DNA of 64,000 nt from an uncultured Collinsella sp. (GTDB taxonomy: Bacteria; Actinomycetota; Coriobacteriia; Coriobacteriales; Coriobacteriaceae), in the NCBI GenBank assembly GCA_959020715.1, contig CAUESV010000011.1, forward strand, positions 1 to 64,000, given 5' to 3'. Shown piece after piece: positions 36,535 through 44,634 of the stretch (position 1 is the first letter of the stretch; each line of letters opens with the position of its first letter). The notes beneath the pieces were generated by a model. The model was not told the origin of the DNA and searched no databases. It saw nothing but the letters and a program-made list of their open reading frames with translations. The position numbers were made by a program, and so were the translations under genes.

Positions 36535-38277
36535 CTATACCACCGGGATATACCGTGACAGGTACTCTTTGAGCGCGGGGTCGCACACGTAGAGATACGT
36601 TCCTAGCATGCCGCGCGTCATGAGGACGTAGTAGGCGTTGACGATGATTTTTCGCAGATCATCGTCGCTTGCCTTTTTCTTGGCAACGGCATCTTTGAAG
36701 TTTGCCTTGTTAACGTAGACTGAATCTTTGTCCGAATCGTAGTAAATGTCGGGACCCAGAATTACGAATCCGTAGTTGAGATCGTAGCCTTGTACCGTAT
36801 GAATGCATCCGACTTCGTTGACGGCGTTGGCGGAGCTAACCCAATCCTTCTGGGTTGAGTTCCAACGTTTGGGAATGCCCTCGATGACGATATCGAACGC
36901 ATCTTTATTGCTCTTGCTTTCCCATTTCCAAGCAAAACCGGCTGTCATACGGGACAGCCCAACTTCTTTTTCTTTGGTCTGCTGTAGGGAGCAGAAATCT
37001 TCAAAGCGGTCGACTATGCCAAACTGGTACCTGGGGATATCGCTGTCAGGATCGCCGGCTTGCGAGTCGTAAGGCTGAGAGGCAAAGAGCTCATCAAACT
37101 TCATGCCGGCATGCATGTACGCTTTGTTGTCAAGCAGGTCGTAGACAAAATCGAGGTACTCATCGCCGCCACGCACACGCATTTGGGTGCTCAAGTTGAA
37201 TTCTTCGGTCTCGATTCCAGCTTCTTCGAGTTGGTTGAGTCGCTGCTCAAGGCCATCTCGGTTGAGTCCCGATGCGCGGACTTGCTGTTTGGGGTCATAG
37301 AACAGATATGCCTTGTCGCAGCATTTGAATATCCAGTCAACTTGGTTGCTCGTATGTGGAAGGCCGAGGCGATCGCAGGTGTTATAGAAGGCCTTGATGC
37401 CGGAGCCCATGCTTAGATAATTACCCAGTCGATGTGCTTCGTCGACAAGTAGGATGTCATAACGATCATTTTTGGTCACGTCACTGGGGCTCAAGATATC
37501 GCCAGGCTTTAACCCTGGAAGGAAGTGCGTGAGTTTCCTGAGGGTCTTCTTCAGGGAATCCATGGGGGTGACAAAACCGACTCGCAGGCCGGAAAGGTTG
37601 GGCTCATTTTTGATTTTGAACATGAGACTGATGGCGAGGATTGTTTTACCTGTTCCCGGCGCGCCATTCACGACGGTTATACGTTCTCTTTTTGAGCCGC
37701 CGTGTTTTGCGTCTTCATGCTCCTGTTCGAGACGTTTATAAATCGTCTCGATCGTTTCGTATTGGTCGGGCGTAAGCGTCTTGAAAGGCGAGAACTTGAA
37801 CAGATCGGAGTTCTCAAGCTCTTCAATCGGATGAATCGCGTAGTTTTCTTCGCGAAGCTTTGTCCAGAGGTTTCGGAACTTCTGGCGATACTGAGGCCGC
37901 TCAAAATAATCGAATTGGGCATAGCCGTTGTTGGCATTGGTGACCTGGTATTTTTCGTCGGCACAGAACAGCTCAATAAGTCGATTCTCGAACTCGAACG
38001 TTGCGGATTGGTTGAAGGTGGGATTGTCGATTAGAAGGGTCCGGTCGAAGTCCTTGTCCACGTTTGCAGCGTGTTGTTTCATACGGCGCTGGTAGTTGGT
38101 TGTTTGGCCGATGTATGCCGTCGTGTTTCTGCTGTTGGTAAGAATGTAAAGGACGGGCCAACTCTCGTCATGATGGGCTCCAGGCTTTGGCGTGCCAAAG
38201 TCCTGAAGCGATTCGCTTGTCTCGAAGGGCTGGGGCAGGGGAAGCGTGTATTGCCGAAGGGCGAACTCGTTACTCAT
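36535..38277 (-). CDS. GIY-YIG nuclease fused to DUF2075 (Schlafen-like) helicase
   Basis: A 580-residue protein. Residues ~42-110 form a GIY-YIG domain: VLYILTNS...AYIGQT, an Arg in NYQRRMKQH and a Glu in FEFENR. Residues ~165-575 are a P-loop helicase of the DUF2075 type: Walker A GAPGTGKT (205-212), Walker B LLVDEAHR (277-284), HTVQGYDLNYGFVI and VLMTRG. No nearby methylase or specificity gene is seen. It overlaps the upstream MazG-like gene by 8 nt, implying co-translation. A role in DNA cleavage or defence is inferred from domains. Confidence 0.85.
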   Translation of the reverse strand: MSNEFALRQYTLPLPQPFETSESLQDFGTPKPGAHHDESWPVLYILTNSRNTTAYIGQTTNYQRRMKQHAANVDKDFDRTLLIDNPTFNQSATFEFENRLIELFCADEKYQVTNANNGYAQFDYFERPQYRQKFRNLWTKLREENYAIHPIEELENSDLFKFSPFKTLTPDQYETIETIYKRLEQEHEDAKHGGSKRERITVVNGAPGTGKTILAISLMFKIKNEPNLSGLRVGFVTPMDSLKKTLRKLTHFLPGLKPGDILSPSDVTKNDRYDILLVDEAHRLGNYLSMGSGIKAFYNTCDRLGLPHTSNQVDWIFKCCDKAYLFYDPKQQVRASGLNRDGLEQRLNQLEEAGIETEEFNLSTQMRVRGGDEYLDFVYDLLDNKAYMHAGMKFDELFASQPYDSQAGDPDSDIPRYQFGIVDRFEDFCSLQQTKEKEVGLSRMTAGFAWKWESKSNKDAFDIVIEGIPKRWNSTQKDWVSSANAVNEVGCIHTVQGYDLNYGFVILGPDIYYDSDKDSVYVNKANFKDAVAKKKASDDDLRKIIVNAYYVLMTRGMLGTYLYVCDPALKEYLSRYIPVV

Positions 38278-38626
38278 GGTGGTCCGCCTTTCTGTATTCG
38301 CTGGAGCTGGTGTCGACGGGATAGCGCTCGCCGTTGCGTTTGAGTTTGGACGAGAGCGCCTTTGGGAGGTCGATTCCGTTTAAATCGGCGAAACGCAGGA
38401 GAAAGAGGAGCGTGTCAGCGACTTCGTCTTCGATGGCTTGGCGCTGATCGGCGTTATCGAACATTTCTGCAATGCGCTCGTCGCTCATAAAACGAAAGAG
38501 CTGAAGGAGCTCGGAGGACTCAGTTGCCATGCCGATGGCAAGCTCTTTTGGCGTGTGATATTTGCGCCAGTCGCGTGCATCACAAAAGTCCCTGACTTGT
38601 TCCGTCATGGCATCGAGCTTATCCAT
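38270..38626 (-). CDS. MazG-like nucleotide pyrophosphohydrolase
   Basis: A 118-residue all-alpha NTP pyrophosphohydrolase of the MazG/dCTPase type, releasing pyrophosphate from NTPs or dNTPs. The metal-binding motifs ATESSELLQ and EDEVADTLLFLLRFAD are present. GGGAGG precedes the ATG. It is first in a two-gene unit with the GIY-YIG/DUF2075 helicase. The pairing suggests that it alters nucleotide pools, or removes an unusual nucleotide, linked to the nuclease-helicase. Confidence 0.88.
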   Translation of the reverse strand: MDKLDAMTEQVRDFCDARDWRKYHTPKELAIGMATESSELLQLFRFMSDERIAEMFDNADQRQAIEDEVADTLLFLLRFADLNGIDLPKALSSKLKRNGERYPVDTSSSEYRKADHHE

Positions 38627-38741
38627 CGTCCGCAACCTCCCTGATGTTCATTGTTTTATTATGGCCGTATCTGGGATTTATTGCACATCATTTGGGGCGT
38701 GCGGTTTGTTCGGTCGCGATTGGCCGGCAGGAAGTTTCACC

Positions 38742-38933
38742 ATGAAGATCGATGTCGATGTTGACCAGCTGCGCGAGAGCCTGCTCGACCGCGCGGGGAG
38801 TGCGGCAGGCGCGGGCTTTCCGGCCGCCATGCTCGACGTGATGGATATCGAGGACGAGTCGCCCCAGGAGCTCCTATCCCGAGCCGAACGCGAAGGCCTC
38901 GACCTCCGCGACTTTGCCGCCGACGATGACTAG
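38742..38933 (+). CDS. Small acidic hypothetical protein
   Basis: A 63-residue frame after a GGAAG site, with strongly Asp/Glu-rich ends (DVDVDQLRESLLDRAG...DFAADDD) and a DEDESP-like middle. Codon use matches the neighbourhood. No family is recognised. It stands alone, divergent from the MazG gene. Its stop is followed by an S4 repeat. Confidence 0.55.
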   Translation: MKIDVDVDQLRESLLDRAGSAAGAGFPAAMLDVMDIEDESPQELLSRAEREGLDLRDFAADDD

Positions 38934-38934
38934 G

Positions 38935-39254
38935 GTAGCTAATTTGGGACGGGGCGTCTGCACCCGCAGCTGCGCGAAAATGCACGATAAGCCGTCGCAA
39001 TGGAGTCTACTGACCTCGCGGCTGTTCTATTTTGACTGCACGCTGGCTAAGTGAGTAGGCTTTATTGGAAATCCTGAGCACCCGACTAATTTGCTTCAAC
39101 AAACCCGCAGGTCACAGACTTGTGTTTTGGAGACGTGGTCGGCGATTCGACAAAAGTCTACTCACTTAGTTTTGAGAGACGCTAATTGTCCGCAACGAGA
39201 CCCCAGCCGGGGCGATTGATGCTCAAATGTAGCCAATTCGGGACGGCTACCCCG
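38935..39254. repeat. Composite repeat: GGGAC word plus ~185-bp element with 18-bp terminal inverted repeats (copy 1)
   Basis: GTAGCTAATTTGGGACGGGG (38935-38954) precedes an element at about 39032-39216. Inside, CTAAGTGAGTAG... (39047-39064) and its complement (39152-39169) form 18-bp ends with two mismatches. CCGCAGGTCACAGACTTGTG in the middle is identical to copy 2 at 42367-42640. The right flank AACGAGACCCCA is also shared. It ends with GCCAATTCGGGACGGCTACCCC. No protein is encoded. Confidence 0.8.
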
Positions 39255-39297
39255 CCCCTCTTAGGGGCAAGGCAAGGGTTGCGGTGACTTTACGCAC

Positions 39298-39533
39298 AAA
39301 AAATGCCGGGTGTAAGACCCCGGCTCTTGGAGGTCCCTCTTTTAGAGGGTACCGATTTCTTTATAGCATGAGATCGGACGGCTTTCAAATGGCGCCATGT
39401 GGATGGGATGGGATGGCGCGCCTGATAAAGCCCTCAATGAATGGCATCTAACTAGCGTTCGTGATATAAAGAAATCGGTCATCTCAAAAGAGAGGGCTTC
39501 CAAGTGCCGGGGACGTTTTCCCCGGCTTTTTTC
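39298..39533. ncRNA. Twin inverted element: two divergent structured RNA-like arms
   Basis: Arms 39298-39365 and 39465-39533 are related inverted copies around a 99-bp core. Reading outward, each has TATAAAGAAATCGGT, a small AAA-loop hairpin (CCCTCT/AGAGGG or TCTC/GAGA), TCCAAG, a GCCGGG-type hairpin and a run of six T. The stems differ but keep pairing. They could be two divergent small RNAs or the ends of a mobile element. The core has a GCGCCAT/ATGGCGC hairpin. Confidence 0.55.
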
Positions 39534-39574
39534 ATTTCGGTGTCAATTCAAATGTTTTTCAACCCATCCCCTCA

Positions 39575-39647
39575 ATAAGTTGCGGTGAAATAGGGACTGA
39601 AATGGCTGTTCAGAAGCCTATTCAATCCCTATTCCACCGCAACTTAT
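39575..39647. repeat. S3 palindrome after the antiporter gene
   Basis: Arms of 22 bp at 39575-39596 and 39626-39647 (ATAAGTTGCGGTGAAATAGGGA type) carry one mismatch, with CCATCCCC/GGGGATGG outside. It ends 12 nt before the antiporter stop and can terminate that gene. Confidence 0.8.
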
Positions 39648-39659
39648 GGGTGGGGATGG

Positions 39660-41261
39660 CTACGATGCCAGCGTGGCGATGACGGCTTCGTCACCGGCGT
39701 ATATGAGGGTGTTGCCGTCGGGGATGATCGTTTGACCGTCGCGCTTGAGCATCACGACGATAAAGGGGTGCTTGCCTTGCGGCACGTCGCGTAGACGTTG
39801 GCCGGCCAGACGTCCGTGGGGTGTCACGGTGACCTCGCGCAGCGTAACCTCGGCACGCTCTTCAAACGTCGGCGCGGCCATCACCAGCAGGTCGCCTTCC
39901 TCAATCACGGTATCGCCATTGGGCAGCACCGGGTGCGCCCCGTCGCGCAGCACCAGGACCACGAGCATGTCCGTCGCGCTGCCAATATCCGCGAGCGAGC
40001 GCCCGGCAAACGGATGCCCCGCGCCTACCTTGAGCTTGACGAACGACATGCCGTCTTCGTCGCGATAGTCGTTAAAGGTGCGGCGCACGTCGCCGGTCGC
40101 ATCGATCATATCGAGCTTCTTCGCCACCACCGGCAGCAGCGAGCCCTGCACCACGATGCTCGACACGGCAATCACAAACACCAGGTCAAATAGGTCGTGA
40201 CCACCGGGAACGCCGGCCACCACGGCAAAGAGGCTAAAGACGACCGAAGCCGCGCCGCGCAGGCCCGCCCAACTTACGAGCGCAACCTGGCGAGGGTTTG
40301 TCTTAAAGGGCGCCAGCAGCAGGCCGACGGCGATGGGGCGGCTCACGAAGAGCATAAATGCCATGAGCGCCAGGCCCGGCAGTAGCATTTGCGGCAGGCG
40401 CGCAGGCGTCACGAGCAGGCCGAGCAAAAAGAAAATGGTCATCTCGGCCATCTCGGTAAGGGTGTCAAAAAAGTGCGCCATCTCGACCTTGCCGGTGATG
40501 TCGCTCGCGCCCAGCACAATGCCCGCTAGGTATACGGCCAAAAAGCCGTTGCCGCCCAGATAGCTCGGCAGTGCGTAGGCAACGATCGCCACGGCGAACA
40601 AAAAGATAGTCTGCGCGCCCTCGGCCGTTGCGTGTGCGCGCTCAATCAGACGGCTGGATGTCCAGCCGATGGCAAGGCCCAGGCCCACGCCCAGGATAAT
40701 CTGCTTGGCCAGCAGTGTGGGAATGTTGATGTCGCCGCCGGCTGCGAGTGTGGCGAGCACGGCGGTGAGCATGTAGGCGACGGGGTCGTTGGAGCCCGAT
40801 TCGACCTCGAGCAGCGAGTCGGTGCCGCCCCTCAGCGAAAGGCTGTGCTCGCGCAGAACGCTAAAGACGCTGGCTGCGTCGGTGGACGCCACGACCGATC
40901 CCAGCAGCAGGCCGCCGATCCAGTTGAAGCCCAGCACAAAGTGGGCGAACACGCCGGTGATGCCTGCGGTGATGACGACGCCGAGCGTGCTCAGCAGCAC
41001 CGCCGGCGCGGCGACGGGCTTGGCGCGGTCTATGTTGGTGTTAAAGCCGCCGTAGAACATGATGAACAATAGCGCCGTGCTGCAGACGGTTTCGGTGAGT
41101 GCGTAGTCGCTAAAGTCGATATGCGCCGGGCCGTTGACGCCCAACAGCATGCCGAGCGCGATAAAGATAAGCAGGGTGGGGAAGGGGAGCTTTTTGCCGA
41201 CGGGTTTGATGGTCAGGCACAAAATGATGACGAGGCCGATAAAGAGAAGGATCTGGTTCAT
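39660..41261 (-). CDS. Potassium/proton antiporter (CPA1, NhaP2/CvrA-like) with two RCK_C domains
   Basis: A 533-residue membrane protein with about 12 helices followed by two cytosolic TrkA-C domains. LLGSVVASTDAASVFSVL and ESGSNDPVAYML hold the conserved Asp pair of cation/proton exchangers. GLRGAASVVFSLFAV is typical of the NhaP2 branch. The C-terminal domains (residues ~400-533) end IYAGDEAVIATLA and should sense a ligand such as a nucleotide. It exports K+ or Na+ in exchange for protons. It is a single gene. Confidence 0.9.
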   Translation of the reverse strand: MNQILLFIGLVIILCLTIKPVGKKLPFPTLLIFIALGMLLGVNGPAHIDFSDYALTETVCSTALLFIMFYGGFNTNIDRAKPVAAPAVLLSTLGVVITAGITGVFAHFVLGFNWIGGLLLGSVVASTDAASVFSVLREHSLSLRGGTDSLLEVESGSNDPVAYMLTAVLATLAAGGDINIPTLLAKQIILGVGLGLAIGWTSSRLIERAHATAEGAQTIFLFAVAIVAYALPSYLGGNGFLAVYLAGIVLGASDITGKVEMAHFFDTLTEMAEMTIFFLLGLLVTPARLPQMLLPGLALMAFMLFVSRPIAVGLLLAPFKTNPRQVALVSWAGLRGAASVVFSLFAVVAGVPGGHDLFDLVFVIAVSSIVVQGSLLPVVAKKLDMIDATGDVRRTFNDYRDEDGMSFVKLKVGAGHPFAGRSLADIGSATDMLVVLVLRDGAHPVLPNGDTVIEEGDLLVMAAPTFEERAEVTLREVTVTPHGRLAGQRLRDVPQGKHPFIVVMLKRDGQTIIPDGNTLIYAGDEAVIATLAS

Positions 41262-41514
41262 AGATGGTGTCCGCTCCTGGGTGGTTGGCGTGGCACGGTC
41301 AGTTGTCTGCGGTTATTTGTACCCAAAGATGGTGGGTTTATGGGGTTGGATTGCGGGCGTGCGCGATATCGTCATAGACGGCTGCCGTCTTTGCCTCTGC
41401 TCGGAAACCCTTTCCAGCTTTATTGCAACGGAGTACAATGGGTAACGTTTAAGTTCAACTTGAAGTTTTAGTTGCGGCACCGGGCTTCGGCCGCAATGCA
41501 AGGAGAGGCGTACC

Positions 41515-42354
41515 ATGGCGATCTATGTGACATCTGACGCTCACGGGCACGTGCGTGCGCTTGACGAGGCCCTGTCTAAGATCTCGTTGACGTCCGACGA
41601 CACACTGTACGTGCTGGGCGACATGATCGATCGCGGGCCCGATCCGGTCGGTGTTATTAAGCTCGTGCGCTCGCTGCCCAACGCCCGCGTGCTCAAGGGC
41701 AATCACGAGCAGATCATGCTCGATGCCATCATTGGCCAGGATCCGCTCGATGCCGAGACCTGGGATATCAACGGTGGCTGGACGACGCGCGAGCAGCTCA
41801 ACGACATGGAATTTGAGGCATACGAGGAGCTCGTGCGATGGATGGCCGCGCTGCCGCTCTACGCGGTGGTCGAGACTGCCGAGCGGCCGTACCTGCTGGT
41901 GCACGCCGGCATTCAAACCGAGGCGGCGCGTGCGTTTTTGCTTGAGCATGGTGTCGATTGTGCCGATGGCGTCGGAGCGGTGGGTGCTGATCGCGAGCTG
42001 CTGCAGCAGATGCTCGCAGTGCAGTCGTCCGATGACCTGCTGTGGATTCGTCACGGCTATTGGGATGTGCCGACCGGGCTGCTTTCTGCCGAGGGCAAGG
42101 GTCCGGTCGTGGTGAGCGGTCACACGCCAACGGTGTCGCTCGGGCGTTATTGCGAGGTCGGTGGTCTTGCGGGGCTCGATGAGGAGTCGGGCCGCGGGCA
42201 GATCGTGCGCCTGGGCGGCGAGGATGCCGCCGGTGTGCCCGATCGCATCGACATCGACTGCGCTGCCGCCACCGGCTCCGAGTTCGGTCGCGTGGGCATC
42301 CTGCGCCTGGACGACGGGGCGGAGTTCTACGCGAACATCAACCCGGGCGAATAA
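41515..42354 (+). CDS. Calcineurin-like metallophosphoesterase
   Basis: A 279-residue phosphoesterase of the PrpE/ApaH type. Metal-binding blocks are SDAHGH, LGDMIDRGPDP, LKGNHEQ, HAGIQT and SGHTPT. Such enzymes act as protein phosphatases or dinucleotide tetraphosphatases. An AAGGAGAGG site precedes the ATG, and TACAAT at about 41433 is a possible -10. It is a single gene. Confidence 0.9.
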   Translation: MAIYVTSDAHGHVRALDEALSKISLTSDDTLYVLGDMIDRGPDPVGVIKLVRSLPNARVLKGNHEQIMLDAIIGQDPLDAETWDINGGWTTREQLNDMEFEAYEELVRWMAALPLYAVVETAERPYLLVHAGIQTEAARAFLLEHGVDCADGVGAVGADRELLQQMLAVQSSDDLLWIRHGYWDVPTGLLSAEGKGPVVVSGHTPTVSLGRYCEVGGLAGLDEESGRGQIVRLGGEDAAGVPDRIDIDCAAATGSEFGRVGILRLDDGAEFYANINPGE

Positions 42355-42366
42355 TCGGTGCAAGGG

Positions 42367-42640
42367 GTAGCTAATTTGGGACGGGGCTTTTTTGACTACT
42401 TTTGCCCTTCTGCCCGCTAATTGATTTCTCTGGGACGGGGATTAAATAATCATTTGGCTGCCCGCTGGCTAAGTGAGTAGACTTTTTTGGAAATGCTGAG
42501 CACTCAACATATTTGCCTCAATAAAACCGCAGGTCACAGACTTGTGCTTTGTCGGTGTGATCGGGGGTTCGGTAAAAGTCTACTCACTTAGTTTTGCGTG
42601 ATGCATATTGTGCGCAACGAGACCCCAACCCGGGTGATTC
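42367..42640. repeat. Composite repeat (copy 2) with perfect 18-bp terminal inverted repeats
   Basis: It starts with the same GTAGCTAATTTGGGACGGGG word (42367-42386). An S5 word, TCTGGGACGGGGATTAAA, sits between 42422 and 42452. The element (42454-42640) has exact 18-bp ends, CTAAGTGAGTAGACTTTT at 42469-42486 and its complement at 42574-42591. The shared central 20 bases and right flank match copy 1 at about 85% identity by eye. It fills the gap between the phosphatase and flippase genes. Confidence 0.82.
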
Positions 42641-42671
42641 CATCGCAAATTCCGGTACCGGGGGCAGCTAA

Positions 42672-44255
42672 TTAGGCGCCGTACGGGTTTCGATCGCGCT
42701 CGATGCGCTGGCGGATGTGGGCGTACTCGATTATCAGCAACATCAGCAGTAGGGCCATGATGGCTAGGTAACTCACGACGGCGCCCATCAGGCCAAGCAG
42801 ATTGATTAGAATCACCGGCAGCGCCACGCTCACGGCAAAACAAATCAGGTAGACCTTGGTGACGTCGCCGGCATGGCGCAGCACCGTGATGATGGCGTAG
42901 ATAAAATCGATGGCCGCGGTGACGCCGCCGGCGACGACCATCAGCAGCGCCAGCGTACGGTAGCGCTCAAAGCTGAGACCGTACATAAAGCTCATGAGGG
43001 GAATACCGGGACCTGCCATAAATGCGGCGCACACGCCGGTGATGGCCACGATCAGCGCCATAACGGCAACAATAATCAAGTCAAAACGGCGGCGTTTGCG
43101 CGGGTTCGCCCAAATGCTCGACAGACGCAAAAGCTGCGGTTTATAGACAAATCCAATGCTCAGCAAAATAGCCTGCGCCGGAAAGAACAGGGCATTAAAG
43201 TACAGCTGATATTTGTATGCCAGCGAGCCTTCCATCACAAACTTGGGCATGCTCTCGATAAGGTTGAACAGGAACAATGCACCAAAGAGCGGAGCGCACT
43301 GGACAAACAGGTGGCCGACCTCGCGCAGGCTCACGCGGCGCGATTTTTCGGTCTCGAGCAGGGCGAGCGGCGCGGTGACCAGCACGAGCGAGGCGATGGC
43401 GGTGACACCCATGGCCATGGCGGCGATGGGCATACTGTGCGTGAGGAACAGTGCCACGCTAAAGATTGCGATGACGCCGATGGAACGCAGCGTTTGGCTC
43501 ATGCCGGCCAAATAGAGCTTGTCGGCCTGCTGCAGGCGGCCCTCGTACACGTCGGCGATGCCGTCGATCACCTTATAGAGGTAGACGCCCAGGCCGATCG
43601 TGGCCATCTGCGCATCGTAGCCGCGGGCGCTGCTGTATACCAGGCCGCATGCCAGCGCGAGCGCTCCGCAGAGCCAGCGGTTGAGCTGGTAGGAGGCGAA
43701 GGAGGTCTTTTCGTCGATGTCCGAGACCTGAAAGTTGCGCACGCCGTAGTTGCACGCGATCATGATGAGCGTGCCGGTGACGAAGGCGATGGAGAATTTG
43801 CCTGCTTCTTCGGCGCCCACGAGTTGCGTCGACACAATGGTGAGCAGCGGAAACGCCATGCCCCACACGGCGGTGCCCAGGGTATTCCAAAGGTAGTCGC
43901 GACGGGTGGCGTGATCTTCGTACTCGGCTTCTTGCGTGGAGAACCCTCCGCCGTAGACGGCTCCGAGCAGGCGGTTCCACCAGGCATTGACCATGCGGCG
44001 GACGGGGCCGGGTTCCCGATCGTGTTCGCGCCGGCGACGGCGCGTGGCCTGGCTGCTGTCGGGTCCGCCGGCGTTGCGCTGACTCAGCTCCTGGATGCGT
44101 GCGAGCTCTTCGGCCGTGTGGGAGGCAGGGAAGAGGCCGTTCTCGATGCGGCCGCCCTGGGCCTTCGCGGCGCCGTCTTTCGATGCAGCGGGGTTGGAGA
44201 TGCCGTTGCGGCGGGCGATGGCGCGGCGAATGCTATCGAGGGGCGTGATGCTCAA
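42672..44255 (-). CDS. Polysaccharide flippase-like (MOP superfamily) membrane protein
   Basis: A ~527-residue protein with a ~120-residue polar, Arg-rich N-terminus followed by about 12-14 membrane helices. The arrangement and motif style (LGTAVWGMAFPLLTIVSTQLVG, NYGVRNFQVSD) match lipid-linked oligosaccharide flippases. The start is uncertain: TTG follows AAAGGACC at good spacing, while an ATG at 44306 has no ribosome site and precedes a TATACT box. It probably exports a cell-surface glycan precursor, but no glycosyltransferase genes adjoin. Confidence 0.75.
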   Translation of the reverse strand: MSITPLDSIRRAIARRNGISNPAASKDGAAKAQGGRIENGLFPASHTAEELARIQELSQRNAGGPDSSQATRRRRREHDREPGPVRRMVNAWWNRLLGAVYGGGFSTQEAEYEDHATRRDYLWNTLGTAVWGMAFPLLTIVSTQLVGAEEAGKFSIAFVTGTLIMIACNYGVRNFQVSDIDEKTSFASYQLNRWLCGALALACGLVYSSARGYDAQMATIGLGVYLYKVIDGIADVYEGRLQQADKLYLAGMSQTLRSIGVIAIFSVALFLTHSMPIAAMAMGVTAIASLVLVTAPLALLETEKSRRVSLREVGHLFVQCAPLFGALFLFNLIESMPKFVMEGSLAYKYQLYFNALFFPAQAILLSIGFVYKPQLLRLSSIWANPRKRRRFDLIIVAVMALIVAITGVCAAFMAGPGIPLMSFMYGLSFERYRTLALLMVVAGGVTAAIDFIYAIITVLRHAGDVTKVYLICFAVSVALPVILINLLGLMGAVVSYLAIMALLLMLLIIEYAHIRQRIERDRNPYGA

Positions 44256-44314
44256 AGCGGGGTCCTTTCTATTGCTGCGCTCTAGTATAGTCGCGGTGGT
44301 ATCCATTCGTGTTT

Positions 44315-44331
44315 TTGAACAGGTTGTTCAA
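44315..44331. promoter_or_regulatory. Short palindrome upstream of the flippase gene
   Basis: TTGAACA and TGTTCAA flank GGT. A TATACT box lies ~25 nt downstream on the minus strand. It is a possible operator. Confidence 0.35.
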
Positions 44332-44356
44332 TAATTTCGGCGGCGCCATTCAGTAG

Positions 44357-44416
44357 TCGGCACTTAGGGACGTTCCTTATGTGCCGGCACTTTGGGAACG
44401 TCCCTAAGTGCCGGCA
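44357..44416. repeat. S6 palindrome, tandem arms
   Basis: TGCCGGCACTT and AAGTGCCGGCA (44382-44416) enclose TGGGAACGTCCCT. A third arm at 44357-44365 allows alternative pairing. GGGGAC fragments continue to about 44487. Confidence 0.75.
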
Positions 44417-44544
44417 TCCGGGGACGCTCCTTGAATGTTGCCTGTTCAAGAGTGTCCCCAATGACTAGTCGTTTAAGAACGTCCCCAATGACTGGGCCGC
44501 TTGCCTGCGATTTTTGACCGTTGGGCGGGCTTGCCGCCCTTGCC

Positions 44545-44560
44545 GCAAAAACGTTTTTGC
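44545..44560 (+). promoter_or_regulatory. LacI/CcpA-type operator in the pckA promoter
   Basis: A perfect 16-bp palindrome GCAAAAACGTTTTTGC with central CG has the form of LacI-family operators. A TACAAC -10 lies about 9 nt after it, so it would cover the -35. Confidence 0.5.
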
Positions 44561-44634
44561 ATATCGGGTACAACGGGCTTTACGTGAGTAAAGTGCGCGC
44601 CGCGTCCACGTGCCGCGTTTTTAAAGGAGGCCCC

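Noticed and set aside
39298..39533. CRISPR array
   Set aside because: Only two repeat arms, in inverted rather than direct orientation, and no cas genes in the window.
42873..44285. A 470-codon plus-strand frame over the flippase gene
   Set aside because: His/Asp/Gly-rich composition typical of an antisense shadow, no ribosome site, and the minus strand encodes clear membrane helices.
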